Source: Candidatus Poribacteria bacterium (lineage in GTDB: Bacteria > Abyssobacteria > SURF-5). Taken from it: a stretch of 42,379 nt of DNA. The translations under genes and the position numbers were made by a program. The stretch is taken from positions 1 to 42,379 of the forward strand of contig JACRIR010000091.1 of assembly GCA_016215705.1 (NCBI GenBank), read 5' to 3'. Shown piece by piece: positions 8,196-15,616 of the stretch. Position 1 is the stretch's first letter. Each line of letters opens with the position of its first letter. The notes under the pieces were generated by a model, which searched no databases, was not told where the DNA came from, and saw only the letters and a list, made by a program, of their open reading frames with translations.

Positions 8196-8795
8196 ATGCG
8201 TCGAACGATCTTTGATACGCCGATTCTGAATACGTTACTGCACGGGGTATCGGCAGTTGTCTTGAGGATTATCGGATGGCGCAGAGAGGGCCGAGCGCCG
8301 GACATTCCGAAATATGTCGTGATAGCTGCACCTCATACGACCAACTGGGATTTGCCCATGGCGTTGCTGCTGGCCTTCGCATGTAGAATCAAAGTGTACT
8401 GGATGGGAAAGGACAGTATTTTCCGGTGGCCGTTCGGCGGTTTCTTCATGTGGCTTGGCGGAATCCCCGTGGACCGGGGCAAGTCGCACGGGATGGTCGG
8501 TCAGTTGATTCAGGTTTTTAGCGAGAACGAGAGGTTTGTTCTCGTGATGGCGCCCGAGGGAACCCGCAAGAGCGTTTTGTATTGGAAGTCAGGATTCTAC
8601 CACATCGCGATGGGGGCCCATGTGCCGATTGTGCTGGGGTATATTGACTATGGTCGCAAGGCGGGCGGGATCGGCCCGGTTATCACGCCCACCGGGGACA
8701 TAGACGTCGACATGGAGAAGTTCCGCGCGTTCTACGCCAATGTCACCGGCAAGCACGACCGCAACAAGCCAATCGCCGTCGCGACAAGGCATTAA
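8196..8795 (+). CDS. PlsC-type 1-acyl-glycerol-phosphate acyltransferase family protein
   Basis: 199 residues from ATG 8196, with AGGAGG at 8181-8186. It has the acyltransferase motif HX4D as HTTNWD (H47, D52), a GGIPVDR motif II and a PEGTR motif III (about residue 119). It lacks a long N-terminal membrane helix but has hydrophobic segments around the active site, as expected for a peripheral inner-membrane enzyme. The likely reaction is acyl transfer to a lysophospholipid or similar acceptor. The HTTNWD form belongs to a branch often annotated simply as glycerol acyltransferase, so PlsC itself is not claimed. It is followed by a GGGGACAC palindrome that separates it from the convergent VWA gene. 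Confidence 0.87.
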   Translation: MRRTIFDTPILNTLLHGVSAVVLRIIGWRREGRAPDIPKYVVIAAPHTTNWDLPMALLLAFACRIKVYWMGKDSIFRWPFGGFFMWLGGIPVDRGKSHGMVGQLIQVFSENERFVLVMAPEGTRKSVLYWKSGFYHIAMGAHVPIVLGYIDYGRKAGGIGPVITPTGDIDVDMEKFRAFYANVTGKHDRNKPIAVATRH

Positions 8796-8813
8796 GACAT
8801 AGACAGATTTGGA

Positions 8814-8854
8814 GAAAATAGGGGACACGATGCCGTATGGTGTCCCCTATTTTC
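8814..8854. terminator. GGGGACAC palindrome between convergent genes
   Basis: A 41-bp palindrome with arms GAAAATAGGGGACAC... and ...GTGTCCCCTATTTTC, and two mismatches near the centre. It lies 18 bp past the acyltransferase stop and 22 bp before the VWA gene stop. The strong GC stem flanked by A/T arms ending in TTTT on both strands fits a bidirectional terminator. It also belongs to the dispersed palindrome family. Confidence 0.55.
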
Positions 8855-8876
8855 TGTTCGGATGCGCGACGAATTC

Positions 8877-11312
8877 CTATACTCCGATCCGAGCGGCCAG
8901 GGATCGAAGTGCGCGGCGGAGCTCGAAGGGAGGCTTTTCAAATTCCTCGCGTGTGAACAGATTCTGGACGGCGGAACGCTCGACGAGCACGAGCGCCACC
9001 TCGCTGGTCTCGCGCGGAATGACATAGAAGCGCTTGCTCCACTCCGCTGTTTCACCGACCATGTAGCCTTCCAACAGTTCGCCGTCCTTGAAGATCACCT
9101 CGACTGGGTGTCCGGCGGGGCGCGATCCGGCGCCGGTAGATAGGCCACCCGTGAAACGGCCGGCCCTTCGTACCATGAACACCGCTTTCAGTTCCGAGAA
9201 TTCGATCACCATTCTCGCGTCCAAAGAGGGCGCTCCCTTGGGAAGGAACTCGAAACTTACGGCGTCGATATCCCACGAGATGAGCATCCCCCGGATCGAT
9301 CTGCCGTCGGCAAAGCGTACAATAGTCTCTCTGTAAACTTCAGGACATCTATAGAGGAGCACGAAATCGCCGATTGAGAGGATATCCTTGTCGCCGATTT
9401 CTTTCCCGCGCGTGTATGCGACATCATTGACCAGGATCGGGTTGTAATGAAGAGGCTGGACAAAAACGATTGTGCCAACGTCGGTCCTGGCGGTTGTGAT
9501 TCTCGCATGCATATCCGCCACGGAAGTATGCGGCAACACGATATCGGCTCCGCCGCCGCTTCCAATCGTGAGTGAACTAGTCGCCCTGAGTTTGCCCATC
9601 CGGCGCAGATTAAAGAACCGCATCTTTCGCGGGGTGGGATTCTTGATGATCTCGAGTGTTCCGGCGAGATCGGTGGAGGGAAAACCATATCGTCTGACTG
9701 CGTAGTAAACCATCCATAGTGTCACAATTGCCAGAAGCCCCAGCGCTGCCTTGGCCGCGAGCGATTTTGCGATTTGGGCGATCCTGGTGAATTGTTCATA
9801 GGTCGCTGCCATGGGAAGTTCGCGTTTGCCCCACCGGGACAGCCCTCTCTCGGTATAGAGTCTTACCGGGATATCGGTGGGATAGACGCCAACGCCGGGC
9901 TCATTTGTGACAAAAGATATCATGCCCTGCAGTTCCCATCCCTTGCTGAGCACAAAATCGGCGCCGGCAATGAGGTTGAGTTCTGCTGTCAATGTTCCCT
10001 GCGCTATCTTGAATCGCGGCCTGAGCTCGAGACCCGGCGGCAATGTGAAATTCGATTTCATGATCAGTGACTCTATTGGGATGTTCTTCGTGGGGAACAG
10101 CTCCATATTTGCCTCATATCGTGACCCGGGCGAGATCGGGCCGAAACCGAGGGAAGGCCTTCTCACCGAATGCCTGGCCTCTTCACCGAGCATGGCGCGC
10201 ATACGCGGGGCAAGCACGGTTTCAGATGCGGGCTTCTTTTGGAGGGATTCCTGATACGCCGCCGTGATGACGGCATGGGCGACGGCGTCTTGTCTCTCGA
10301 GGACCCGAATCTGCGGCTGAACCCTTGCCTTCAAACTAACTTGCGGAGGCGAGATTGCCAAATGTTTATCCGAGGGCAGGACGAAACTCAGCCTGCACAT
10401 GTAACTTCCCAGTCTCTCCGGAAACGTCACACTTATGTTTTCCTGCCACGAATCCCCCCGGCACACTATTTCTTGCGGGGCCACGGCCAAGGCTGCCGAA
10501 TAATGGCCGCCGTCTTCCTCGGCGATTTCGGCTACAACCGAGAAAGTCGTGCCACGGATGGCCGGCGTGCTTGGCTGAAACTCGACCGCAATTTCCCGGG
10601 TCAGATTCGGCGCCAGGACTGTTCCGAGGTCGTCTTTGGAAAGTCTCGGCTCCAGCCGCATGCCGGCGCGGCTGGCCCAATCGATAAACCAGCGCACGTC
10701 CGACTTCGCCTCGGGTTCGATCGGGGCTTTGAAAGCAAACCAATTGTTGTCAGGCAGTTCCTGAGCCTCGCGCTGTTTAAGGGACGTAAATGTGACAAGA
10801 TTCGGGATATCCTTCGGCGGGTTGTCTTTGTCATCGCTCAACCATATAAGCACCCTGCGCCTGTCCGGACTGCTTGCATATAATTGCTTTATTTCCTGCA
10901 ATCCCCGGTCCATGCCGGCGGAGAGGCTGGTGGCATACTCCGTTGGCGCCATTTCTTCAAGCACGGACAAGAGCCTGGCGATATCATAAGACGAAAGTAT
11001 CCGCGCGCGTTCAACCAGACGGGATGATGCGCCGAACGTCACGATTGTGACTCTGTCGCCCAGTTGGGCGGAGGACACGATCCGCTTGGCTTCGGCCTTC
11101 ACTTTGTCGAAAATGTCGGACATGCTCGTGCTTACGTCCACCACGATAATCAAGTCTTGTGTTTCTTCGGCGAGAGCAGCCGTGCAGAAAAGCAAGGTGA
11201 GAGCTATCACGAGCAAGCCGACAAGCAATCGGGGCGTGAAGGCGGGCACACGATGCCGCATTGTGTCCGCGATTTCCCGAAGCTTGAAAAGATAGATCGA
11301 CGAAAGTCGCAT
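8877..11312 (-). CDS. Membrane-anchored VWA-FHA protein 1
   Basis: 811 residues from ATG 11312 (AGGAAG about 9 nt upstream); ATG 11261 is an alternative. The order is: basic n-region and Sec signal peptide cleaved near TAALA-EE (about residue 48); VWA domain with MIDAS D59-x-S61-x-S63 (VVDVSTS); a long beta-rich region; a TM helix at about 520-545; an FHA-like segment (IGSGGGADIVLPHTSVADMHARI region, about 575-655); and two C-terminal beta modules beginning VRFADGRSIRGM and VIFKDGELLEGYM. The first module ends in an LKAVFMV pattern. Inference: the VWA domain is periplasmic and the FHA domain cytoplasmic, so the protein could link a periplasmic metal-dependent contact to phospho-peptide binding. 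It is a paralogue of the protein at 17961-20573. Residues about 15-24 are encoded by a remnant of the GGGGACAC palindrome. The domain reading is firm; the function is unknown. Confidence 0.8.
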   Translation of the reverse strand: MRLSSIYLFKLREIADTMRHRVPAFTPRLLVGLLVIALTLLFCTAALAEETQDLIIVVDVSTSMSDIFDKVKAEAKRIVSSAQLGDRVTIVTFGASSRLVERARILSSYDIARLLSVLEEMAPTEYATSLSAGMDRGLQEIKQLYASSPDRRRVLIWLSDDKDNPPKDIPNLVTFTSLKQREAQELPDNNWFAFKAPIEPEAKSDVRWFIDWASRAGMRLEPRLSKDDLGTVLAPNLTREIAVEFQPSTPAIRGTTFSVVAEIAEEDGGHYSAALAVAPQEIVCRGDSWQENISVTFPERLGSYMCRLSFVLPSDKHLAISPPQVSLKARVQPQIRVLERQDAVAHAVITAAYQESLQKKPASETVLAPRMRAMLGEEARHSVRRPSLGFGPISPGSRYEANMELFPTKNIPIESLIMKSNFTLPPGLELRPRFKIAQGTLTAELNLIAGADFVLSKGWELQGMISFVTNEPGVGVYPTDIPVRLYTERGLSRWGKRELPMAATYEQFTRIAQIAKSLAAKAALGLLAIVTLWMVYYAVRRYGFPSTDLAGTLEIIKNPTPRKMRFFNLRRMGKLRATSSLTIGSGGGADIVLPHTSVADMHARITTARTDVGTIVFVQPLHYNPILVNDVAYTRGKEIGDKDILSIGDFVLLYRCPEVYRETIVRFADGRSIRGMLISWDIDAVSFEFLPKGAPSLDARMVIEFSELKAVFMVRRAGRFTGGLSTGAGSRPAGHPVEVIFKDGELLEGYMVGETAEWSKRFYVIPRETSEVALVLVERSAVQNLFTREEFEKPPFELRRALRSLAARIGV
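11243..11275. repeat. GGGGACAC palindrome remnant inside coding sequence
   Basis: On the minus strand GGACACAATGCGGCATCG, followed by TGTGCCC, differs from the intergenic palindrome consensus at only two core positions. It lies in frame in the 5' end of the VWA-FHA gene, encoding the stretch around ADTMRHRVPA just before the signal-peptide hydrophobic core. The palindrome supplies an ATG (11261). Confidence 0.65.
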
Positions 11313-11393
11313 CCGGGGTCTTCCTACTCGACACCAGGTGGTCGTTTCACGGATTCTATCACGTGTCTCATCAGGGCAGGGATGCAAGGGCGG

Positions 11394-11413
11394 CCGACCG
11401 GGCCGCCCCTACG
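11394..11413. repeat. GTAGGGGC-type palindrome, GGCCGACCGGGCC core
   Basis: AAGGGCGGCCGACCGGGCC then GCCCCTAC: the same arm type as the other GTAGGGGC palindromes with a different core. It sits in the 268-bp gap between the VWA gene and the exporter operon. Confidence 0.5.
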
Positions 11414-11580
11414 CAAGACCGGAGGATACGTGACCGTATTTATGAAAACATGTGCCAAGAAGGCAGGAAAACCCTCTTTCCTTGGTTCGGATTTCCTATA
11501 ATGAAATACTCTTTGAGAACAAAACTATTTCTCATTGATGAAATACTAGCAACTTTTCCTCTCGATGTCAACCCTGGCGT

Positions 11581-12804
11581 TTATTCGTACCGCAGGGCTT
11601 CGATTGGATTGAGGCGCGAGGCGCGCCAGGCGGGATAGAAGCCGAAGAAAACGCCGACGGCGGCGGAGAAGCCGAGCGCCAGAGCGATAGATCCGGGCGA
11701 GGTGAAGACGGGCCAGTTATTGGTTCGCGAGATGATTTGGGCCGCTGCGACTCCGAGCATTGCGCCGAGTATTCCGCCAATGCCCGCGAGCACGATGGCT
11801 TCGACGAGGAACTGCAACAGAATATCTTTTCGCCTCGCGCCGACGGCCATGCGCAGGCCGATCTCGCGTGTACGTTCGGTGACTGAGACGAGCATTATGT
11901 TCATGATTCCGATTCCGCCCACTATGAGCGAGATGGATGCGATCACGGTCAGAAGAATAGTCATCAGGCGCGAGACCTGTGTGGTCATTTGCGTAACTTC
12001 GGTCATATCCATGATCGTGAAGTCGTCGTCGGTTTCCGGCGAGAGGTGATGCCGTTGTCTCAGAATCGCTCCGACCTCTTTGCGGGCCGGCTCGAGCGCC
12101 TCCAGAGAGACAAGGCTCACGAGTATCTGGCTTACGTCGCTGAATGGCGAGTTCTGAAGCACGCGGCGGACCGTTGTCCATGGGATGATGATCGTGTCGT
12201 CCTGGTCCTGCCCCCATGCGGCGCTTCCCTTGCGGGTCAATATGCCGATGACGCGAAAAACCATATTGCGAATGCGGATGGTCTTGCCGACGGGGTCTTC
12301 CTCACCGAACAACTGCTGCGCGACGGTCGCCCCGATCACGCACACGCGCGCGGCGGTAAGGACCTCCGATTCCGTAAAGAAGCTTCCTTCCGCTACCTCC
12401 CAGTTGCGGACGTCGAGATAGCTCGGTGTCGCGCCTTGAATAATAGTGGGCCAGTTGTTCTCTCCATATACCACTTGAGCGCCGGTTCGCACTATCGGGG
12501 TTACGGCCCGGACGTAAGCGGACTCGCGCAGGATGGCCTGGGCATCCTCGGCGGTCAGTGTTCGTTGGCTTCCCATGCCGCCATGGAACCCGCCCGTGCG
12601 AATGCTGCCGGGGAAGATAATCATCAAGTTATTGCCCATGCTTTTTATCTGGTCATTGATCATCACGGTGGCGCCCTGCCCGACGGCGACGACAGCAATC
12701 ACGGCCGAAATGCCGACAATGATTCCGAGCGTTGTCAGGAGCGAGCGTCCCTTGTTCCGGAGCAGCGCCCGCAAGGCAACACGAAGTATAACCAGCGCAT
12801 TCAT
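11581..12804 (-). CDS. macB: MacB-type ABC transporter permease (FtsX domain)
   Basis: 407 residues from ATG 12804, with GGGAG 9 nt upstream. The N-terminal TM helix includes LLTTLGIIVGISAVIAVVAVG, the classic start of MacB-PCD proteins. A periplasmic domain (about 45-280) follows, then three C-terminal TM helices with the FtsX signature TERTREIGLRMAVGARRKDIL. The ATPase is encoded separately upstream, so this is the split form of MacB. With the adjacent adaptor and ATPase it forms a tripartite-type export system, using ATP hydrolysis in the cytosol to drive mechanotransmission. The substrate is unknown. No outer-membrane TolC homologue is encoded in the window. A 326-bp repeat-filled gap separates it from the ATPase gene. 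Confidence 0.9.
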   Translation of the reverse strand: MNALVILRVALRALLRNKGRSLLTTLGIIVGISAVIAVVAVGQGATVMINDQIKSMGNNLMIIFPGSIRTGGFHGGMGSQRTLTAEDAQAILRESAYVRAVTPIVRTGAQVVYGENNWPTIIQGATPSYLDVRNWEVAEGSFFTESEVLTAARVCVIGATVAQQLFGEEDPVGKTIRIRNMVFRVIGILTRKGSAAWGQDQDDTIIIPWTTVRRVLQNSPFSDVSQILVSLVSLEALEPARKEVGAILRQRHHLSPETDDDFTIMDMTEVTQMTTQVSRLMTILLTVIASISLIVGGIGIMNIMLVSVTERTREIGLRMAVGARRKDILLQFLVEAIVLAGIGGILGAMLGVAAAQIISRTNNWPVFTSPGSIALALGFSAAVGVFFGFYPAWRASRLNPIEALRYE

Positions 12805-12840
12805 GAATTAATGCTCCCTGAGGATTTTGTCGTCATTTTC

Positions 12841-12887
12841 AAATCCCCTCTCACCCCTCTTTCGAAAAGAGGGGAAGGGGGGATTTT
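12841..12887. repeat. CCCCTCTTT...AAGAGGGG palindrome, copy 2
   Basis: AAATCCCCTCTCACCCCTC, a TTTCGAAAA turn, then GAGGGGAAGGGGGGATTTT. The nested arms make a long hairpin. It has the same plan as 16548-16587. Confidence 0.7.
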
Positions 12888-12888
12888 C

Positions 12889-12952
12889 GGCGAAAGGGCA
12901 AAGGCGAAAGGGAACCGAAGACGAAAGGAACAAGACGAAAAACGAAAGGAAA
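12889..12952. repeat. GAAAGG-rich purine tract
   Basis: Iterated GGCGAAAGG, AGACGAAAGG and AACAAGACGAAA units, following directly on the CCCCT/AGGGG palindrome. Confidence 0.55.
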
Positions 12953-12954
12953 TC

Positions 12955-12981
12955 GTCATTCTGAGCAAAGCGAAGAATGAC
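12955..12981. repeat. CATTCTGAGC...GAATGAC dispersed motif
   Basis: A 27-bp imperfect palindrome with arms GTCATTCT and AGAATGAC around GAGCAAAGCGA. It resembles the CATTCTGAGCGAAGCGAAGAAT-type repeat known from many bacterial genomes. A diverged relative may lie at about 3902-3923. Confidence 0.5.
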
Positions 12982-13028
12982 GGCGGAGGGCTCAGAATTC
13001 CGTCTTATTTCCAGATGTAAGCTTTTCA

Positions 13029-13065
13029 TTTGTGCCATTCGTCCCCATTCGTGACATTCGTGATC
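13029..13065 (-). repeat. CACGAATG-type short repeat, copy 2
   Basis: On the minus strand: TCACGAATG, TCACGAATGG, GGACGAATGGCAC. The spacing matches 6888-6920. Confidence 0.45.
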
Positions 13066-13078
13066 CAACTCTTTTTCT

Positions 13079-13133
13079 TCTTTAGTTTCTTTTCCCCTTT
13101 TCGTCTTTCGTCTTGCCCCTTTCGTCTCTTTCA
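13079..13133. repeat. Pyrimidine tract (complement of GAAAGG type)
   Basis: Iterated CTTTCGTC and CCCCTTTCGTC units that run into the 3' end of the ABC ATPase gene. Confidence 0.5.
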
Positions 13134-13799
13134 CACCACTTCCCCGTCTCGCAAGGTAATCACCCGTTGGGCGTAGCGAGCGATATCCTCTTCGTGCGTG
13201 ACCACGGCGATCGTGATGCCTTCGGCGTTGAGTTCCTTGAAAATGGCCATGATTTCTCGGCTCGATTTCGTGTCGAGGTTGCCGGTAGGCTCGTCCGCCA
13301 GAATCAGCGCTGGCCGGTTGACTAAGGCTCGAGCAATGGCCACCCGCTGCTGCTGGCCGCCTGAAAGCTGGCTCGGATGATGCCGAAGCCGCTCCTCGAG
13401 CCCTACTCGTCTGAGGACGGAGACGGCGCGATCTCGTTTTTCCCGGTTGGAAAGCCGGGAGCCGTAGAGAAGCGGCAGCTCGACGTTTTCGAGCGCCGAC
13501 GTGCGCGCCAGTAGCAAGTTGAAATTCTGGAATACGAACCCGATCTTGCGGTTGCGGATGCGGGCCAGCGCATCACCCGACAGCATTGTGACGTCCTGGT
13601 CATCGAGAAGATACCGGCCGCTCGTGGGGCGGTCGAGACACCCGAGTATGCTGAGAAGAGTGCTTTTGCCGGAGCCGGAGGAACCCATGATCGCCACCAG
13701 TTCGCCGGTATCGATATGGAAGGTGACTCCGTGCAAGGCGGGGATTTCGACCTCACCCATACGGTATATTTTTGTTATGTTTTCGAGGCTGATAAGCAT
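13131..13799 (-). CDS. macB: MacB/LolD-type ABC transporter ATPase
   Basis: 222 residues from ATG 13799. It is a complete ABC ATPase with Walker [11 protein letters not shown]-loop in FQNFNLL, signature LSGGQQQR, Walker [13 protein letters not shown] and H-loop VTHEED. The start [21 protein letters not shown] is characteristic of the MacB/LolD class. It forms the cytoplasmic motor for the permease at 11581-12804. It is separated from the upstream adaptor by 116 bp that include a degenerate palindrome (13823-13868). The ribosome site is weak (GAG in the region before ATG). LolD-like function is less likely because a MacA-type adaptor, not LolCE, is adjacent. Confidence 0.92.
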   Translation of the reverse strand: MLISLENITKIYRMGEVEIPALHGVTFHIDTGELVAIMGSSGSGKSTLLSILGCLDRPTSGRYLLDDQDVTMLSGDALARIRNRKIGFVFQNFNLLLARTSALENVELPLLYGSRLSNREKRDRAVSVLRRVGLEERLRHHPSQLSGGQQQRVAIARALVNRPALILADEPTGNLDTKSSREIMAIFKELNAEGITIAVVTHEEDIARYAQRVITLRDGEVV

Positions 13800-13822
13800 G
13801 GAATACTCAAGATTACGTTTTG

Positions 13823-13868
13823 GAAAATGGGGACGGACCCTATGCCACGGCTCTGTCCCTCTTTTTCC
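13823..13868. repeat. Degenerate palindrome in the adaptor-ATPase gap
   Basis: GAAAATGGGGACGGACCC ... GGCTCTGTCCCTCTTTTTC: imperfect arms resembling a decayed relative of the GGGGACAC palindromes. It lies between cotranscribed genes, so a terminator role is unlikely. Confidence 0.35.
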
Positions 13869-13915
13869 TCGCTCTCTCGCAATGATGACGTATCGTAAAT
13901 GATTGCATTCAGGAA

Positions 13916-15151
13916 TCAGCGGGTTGTCCGCTGCGCCGGGAAGCGCGGCGGAGCGAACGGGTTCACTGTGCCTTCCTTCTCGCCCTGTTCGGCGAGGCCG
14001 GTTATCACTTCCTGCCCTTCCCGAAGCTCTCCGGCCAGCACTTCGGTGAAGAAGCCGTCGGCTATGCCGAGCGTAACGGAGACGGCTTTCGGCCCTTCGG
14101 GCCCGGGCGTCCAGATTTCGGAACGGTTCCCTTGCTCGGGCGATGCCTTTGCCTCGGGGTTGCGGGTAGGAGAGCGAGAACCTGCTCGAGCGGCGTTTTC
14201 CGGCGGCTTGAAGCGGAGCGCAGAATTCGGCAGCTTGAGAACATTCTCACGGCGCGCCACCTCGCACGAGATGTTGGCAGTCATATTGGGGAAGAGTTTC
14301 TCGCCGGGATTCTCCGCATTGATGATCACGGGATACGTGACGACGTTCTGCAACGTGGCGGCGGCGAGGCGTATCTGGGCGACTGCGCCGTGGAACTTTG
14401 CATCGGGATAAGCGTCAACCGTAAAGCTCACGGGTTCTCCCACCCGGATGTTTCCGATATCAGCCTCGGGAATGCTCGCTTCAACTTGAATCTGCTTGAG
14501 GTCGGTGGCTATAACGAAGAGCGTCTGGGCCGAAAGACTTGCCACGACCGTTTGCCCTTCGTTCACATTGCGGTCAATGACCACCCCGTCCACAGGCGCC
14601 CGAATTGTCGTGTATCCGAGGTTGGTTTGCGAGAGATTCAGCGTGGCCTTGCTCTGCTCGACCACCGCCTTGCTGAGCTTGACCTGCGCTGTCAGCGCAT
14701 CCCGGTTTGCCACAGCGGCATCGAGCTCGGACTGCGCTACGAGGCCCTGCGCAGCCAAATCCTGCGCCCGCTTCAGGTCTCTTTCCGCCTGGCGCAATCT
14801 GGCTTCGATCTGTTCCACGTCGGCAATGCTTCTCTTGAGATTCGCTTCGTTTTGCGCCGTCTGCGCCTCGTAGGCGGCGGGGTCGATCTGCGCGACAATC
14901 TGGCCGCTCTTCACCCTGTCGTTGAAATCAACATAGAGTTTCTTGACGGGGCCATTGACCTGCGTGCCGACCTGGACCAGCTTGATAGGCTGGATGACGC
15001 CGGTCGCCTTCACCACCTGCACAATCTCGCCGCGCTCTAGTTTTGCGGTGCGGAACCGCTGGTTTGCGCCATTGCCCCGGCAAGCGACCATTGCCGCCGA
15101 GGCCGTTGCCACTACCGATGCCAAAACGAGAACAACAGATAAGCGTTTCAT
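13916..15151 (-). CDS. macA: MacA-type periplasmic adaptor (HlyD/RND-MFP family)
   Basis: 411 residues from ATG 15151, with GAGGAA 6 nt upstream. The leader ends at MVAC, a possible but weak lipobox (Cys24), so it may be a lipoprotein. Next come a beta-barrel strand and lipoyl half-motif (QVGTQVNGPVKKLYVDFNDRV), a coiled-coil hairpin (about 85-170, rich in Ala, Glu and Gln), the second lipoyl half (TTIRAPVDGVVIDRNVNEGQTV), a beta-barrel domain, and a membrane-proximal domain with a Pro/Arg-rich insert near 315-345. It bridges the inner-membrane ABC transporter to an outer-membrane channel. It is the first gene of the macA-ATPase-permease operon. The substrate cannot be read from sequence. Confidence 0.9.
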   Translation of the reverse strand: MKRLSVVLVLASVVATASAAMVACRGNGANQRFRTAKLERGEIVQVVKATGVIQPIKLVQVGTQVNGPVKKLYVDFNDRVKSGQIVAQIDPAAYEAQTAQNEANLKRSIADVEQIEARLRQAERDLKRAQDLAAQGLVAQSELDAAVANRDALTAQVKLSKAVVEQSKATLNLSQTNLGYTTIRAPVDGVVIDRNVNEGQTVVASLSAQTLFVIATDLKQIQVEASIPEADIGNIRVGEPVSFTVDAYPDAKFHGAVAQIRLAAATLQNVVTYPVIINAENPGEKLFPNMTANISCEVARRENVLKLPNSALRFKPPENAARAGSRSPTRNPEAKASPEQGNRSEIWTPGPEGPKAVSVTLGIADGFFTEVLAGELREGQEVITGLAEQGEKEGTVNPFAPPRFPAQRTTR

Positions 15152-15233
15152 GCTTTCCTCACGCTGAGTAGCGAACCGATGGTATCCAACAAATCACAAC
15201 ACTATAACGCCACATGGAGAGAGCCGTCAACTT

Positions 15234-15444
15234 CTGTACTACTCACGTCCGAAATCGCGAATTCTTGTTGTGATTTCTTGCACGAGCCTGACGCATATTG
15301 ATCACACGGGCGCAATGAATTGCGCCCCTACAGACATGAATGAAGAAAATCGGGGACACGATGTCGCATCGTGTCCCCGATTTTCTGAGACGCGATTCAT
15401 CGCGCCCGATGCTCGCTGTTTGGCTGCGGCCACGCCGCGCTGTG
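15234..15444 (+). repeat. Composite multi-hairpin repeat, copy B (with nested palindrome)
   Basis: About 211 bp from CTGTACTACTCACG to GCCGCGCTGTG. Stems: GAAATC...GATTTC; GGGCGCAAT...ATTGCGCCC; a nested 41-bp GGGGACAC palindrome (15345-15385); CGCGAT-TC-ATCGCG; GCGGC-CAC-GCCGC. Relative to copies A and C, the nested palindrome replaces about 27 bp including the GTAGGGG arm. Confidence 0.85.
15345..15385. repeat. 41-bp GGGGACAC palindrome nested in copy B
   Basis: Perfect 19-bp arms (GAAAATCGGGGACACGATG and its complement) around a TCG loop. It is the reverse complement of the palindrome at 38477-38517 with the same core. Confidence 0.9.
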
Positions 15445-15616
15445 TTTTTCCGTGGTTCTGTGTTCGGCCGTGGGAATGACATACTCCCACTTTTATTAGA
15501 CCAGCCTTCTGCCGCGAAGGTTAAATGTTGGAAGTTTTATTCGTGTTCCAAAACGTTTTGCCGTTGATTTGTGGCAAATGATATTGTAGGATGATTGGGG
15601 CGTTCTGAGCGCTTTA

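Larger units (their letters stand above)
12805..13130. other. Repeat-packed gap inside the exporter operon
   Basis: No coding sequence was supported. In order it holds a CCCCT/AGGGG palindrome (12841-12887), a GAAAGG tract (12889-12952), a GTCATTCTGAGCAAAGCG-type palindrome (12955-12981), a CATTCGT array (13029-13065) and a pyrimidine tract (13079-13133) that is the complement of the GAAAGG type. Five repeat classes are stacked in 326 bp between the ATPase and permease genes. Confidence 0.7.

Noticed and set aside
11989-13020. A 343-residue open frame on the plus strand opposite the MacB permease
   Set aside because: It lies antisense to a gene with clear FtsX motifs, has no ribosome site, shows no domain and runs through repeat sequence at its end.
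13823-13868. Terminator between macA and the ABC ATPase
   Set aside because: The hairpin is imperfect and would split an operon whose three products act together; more likely a decayed repeat.
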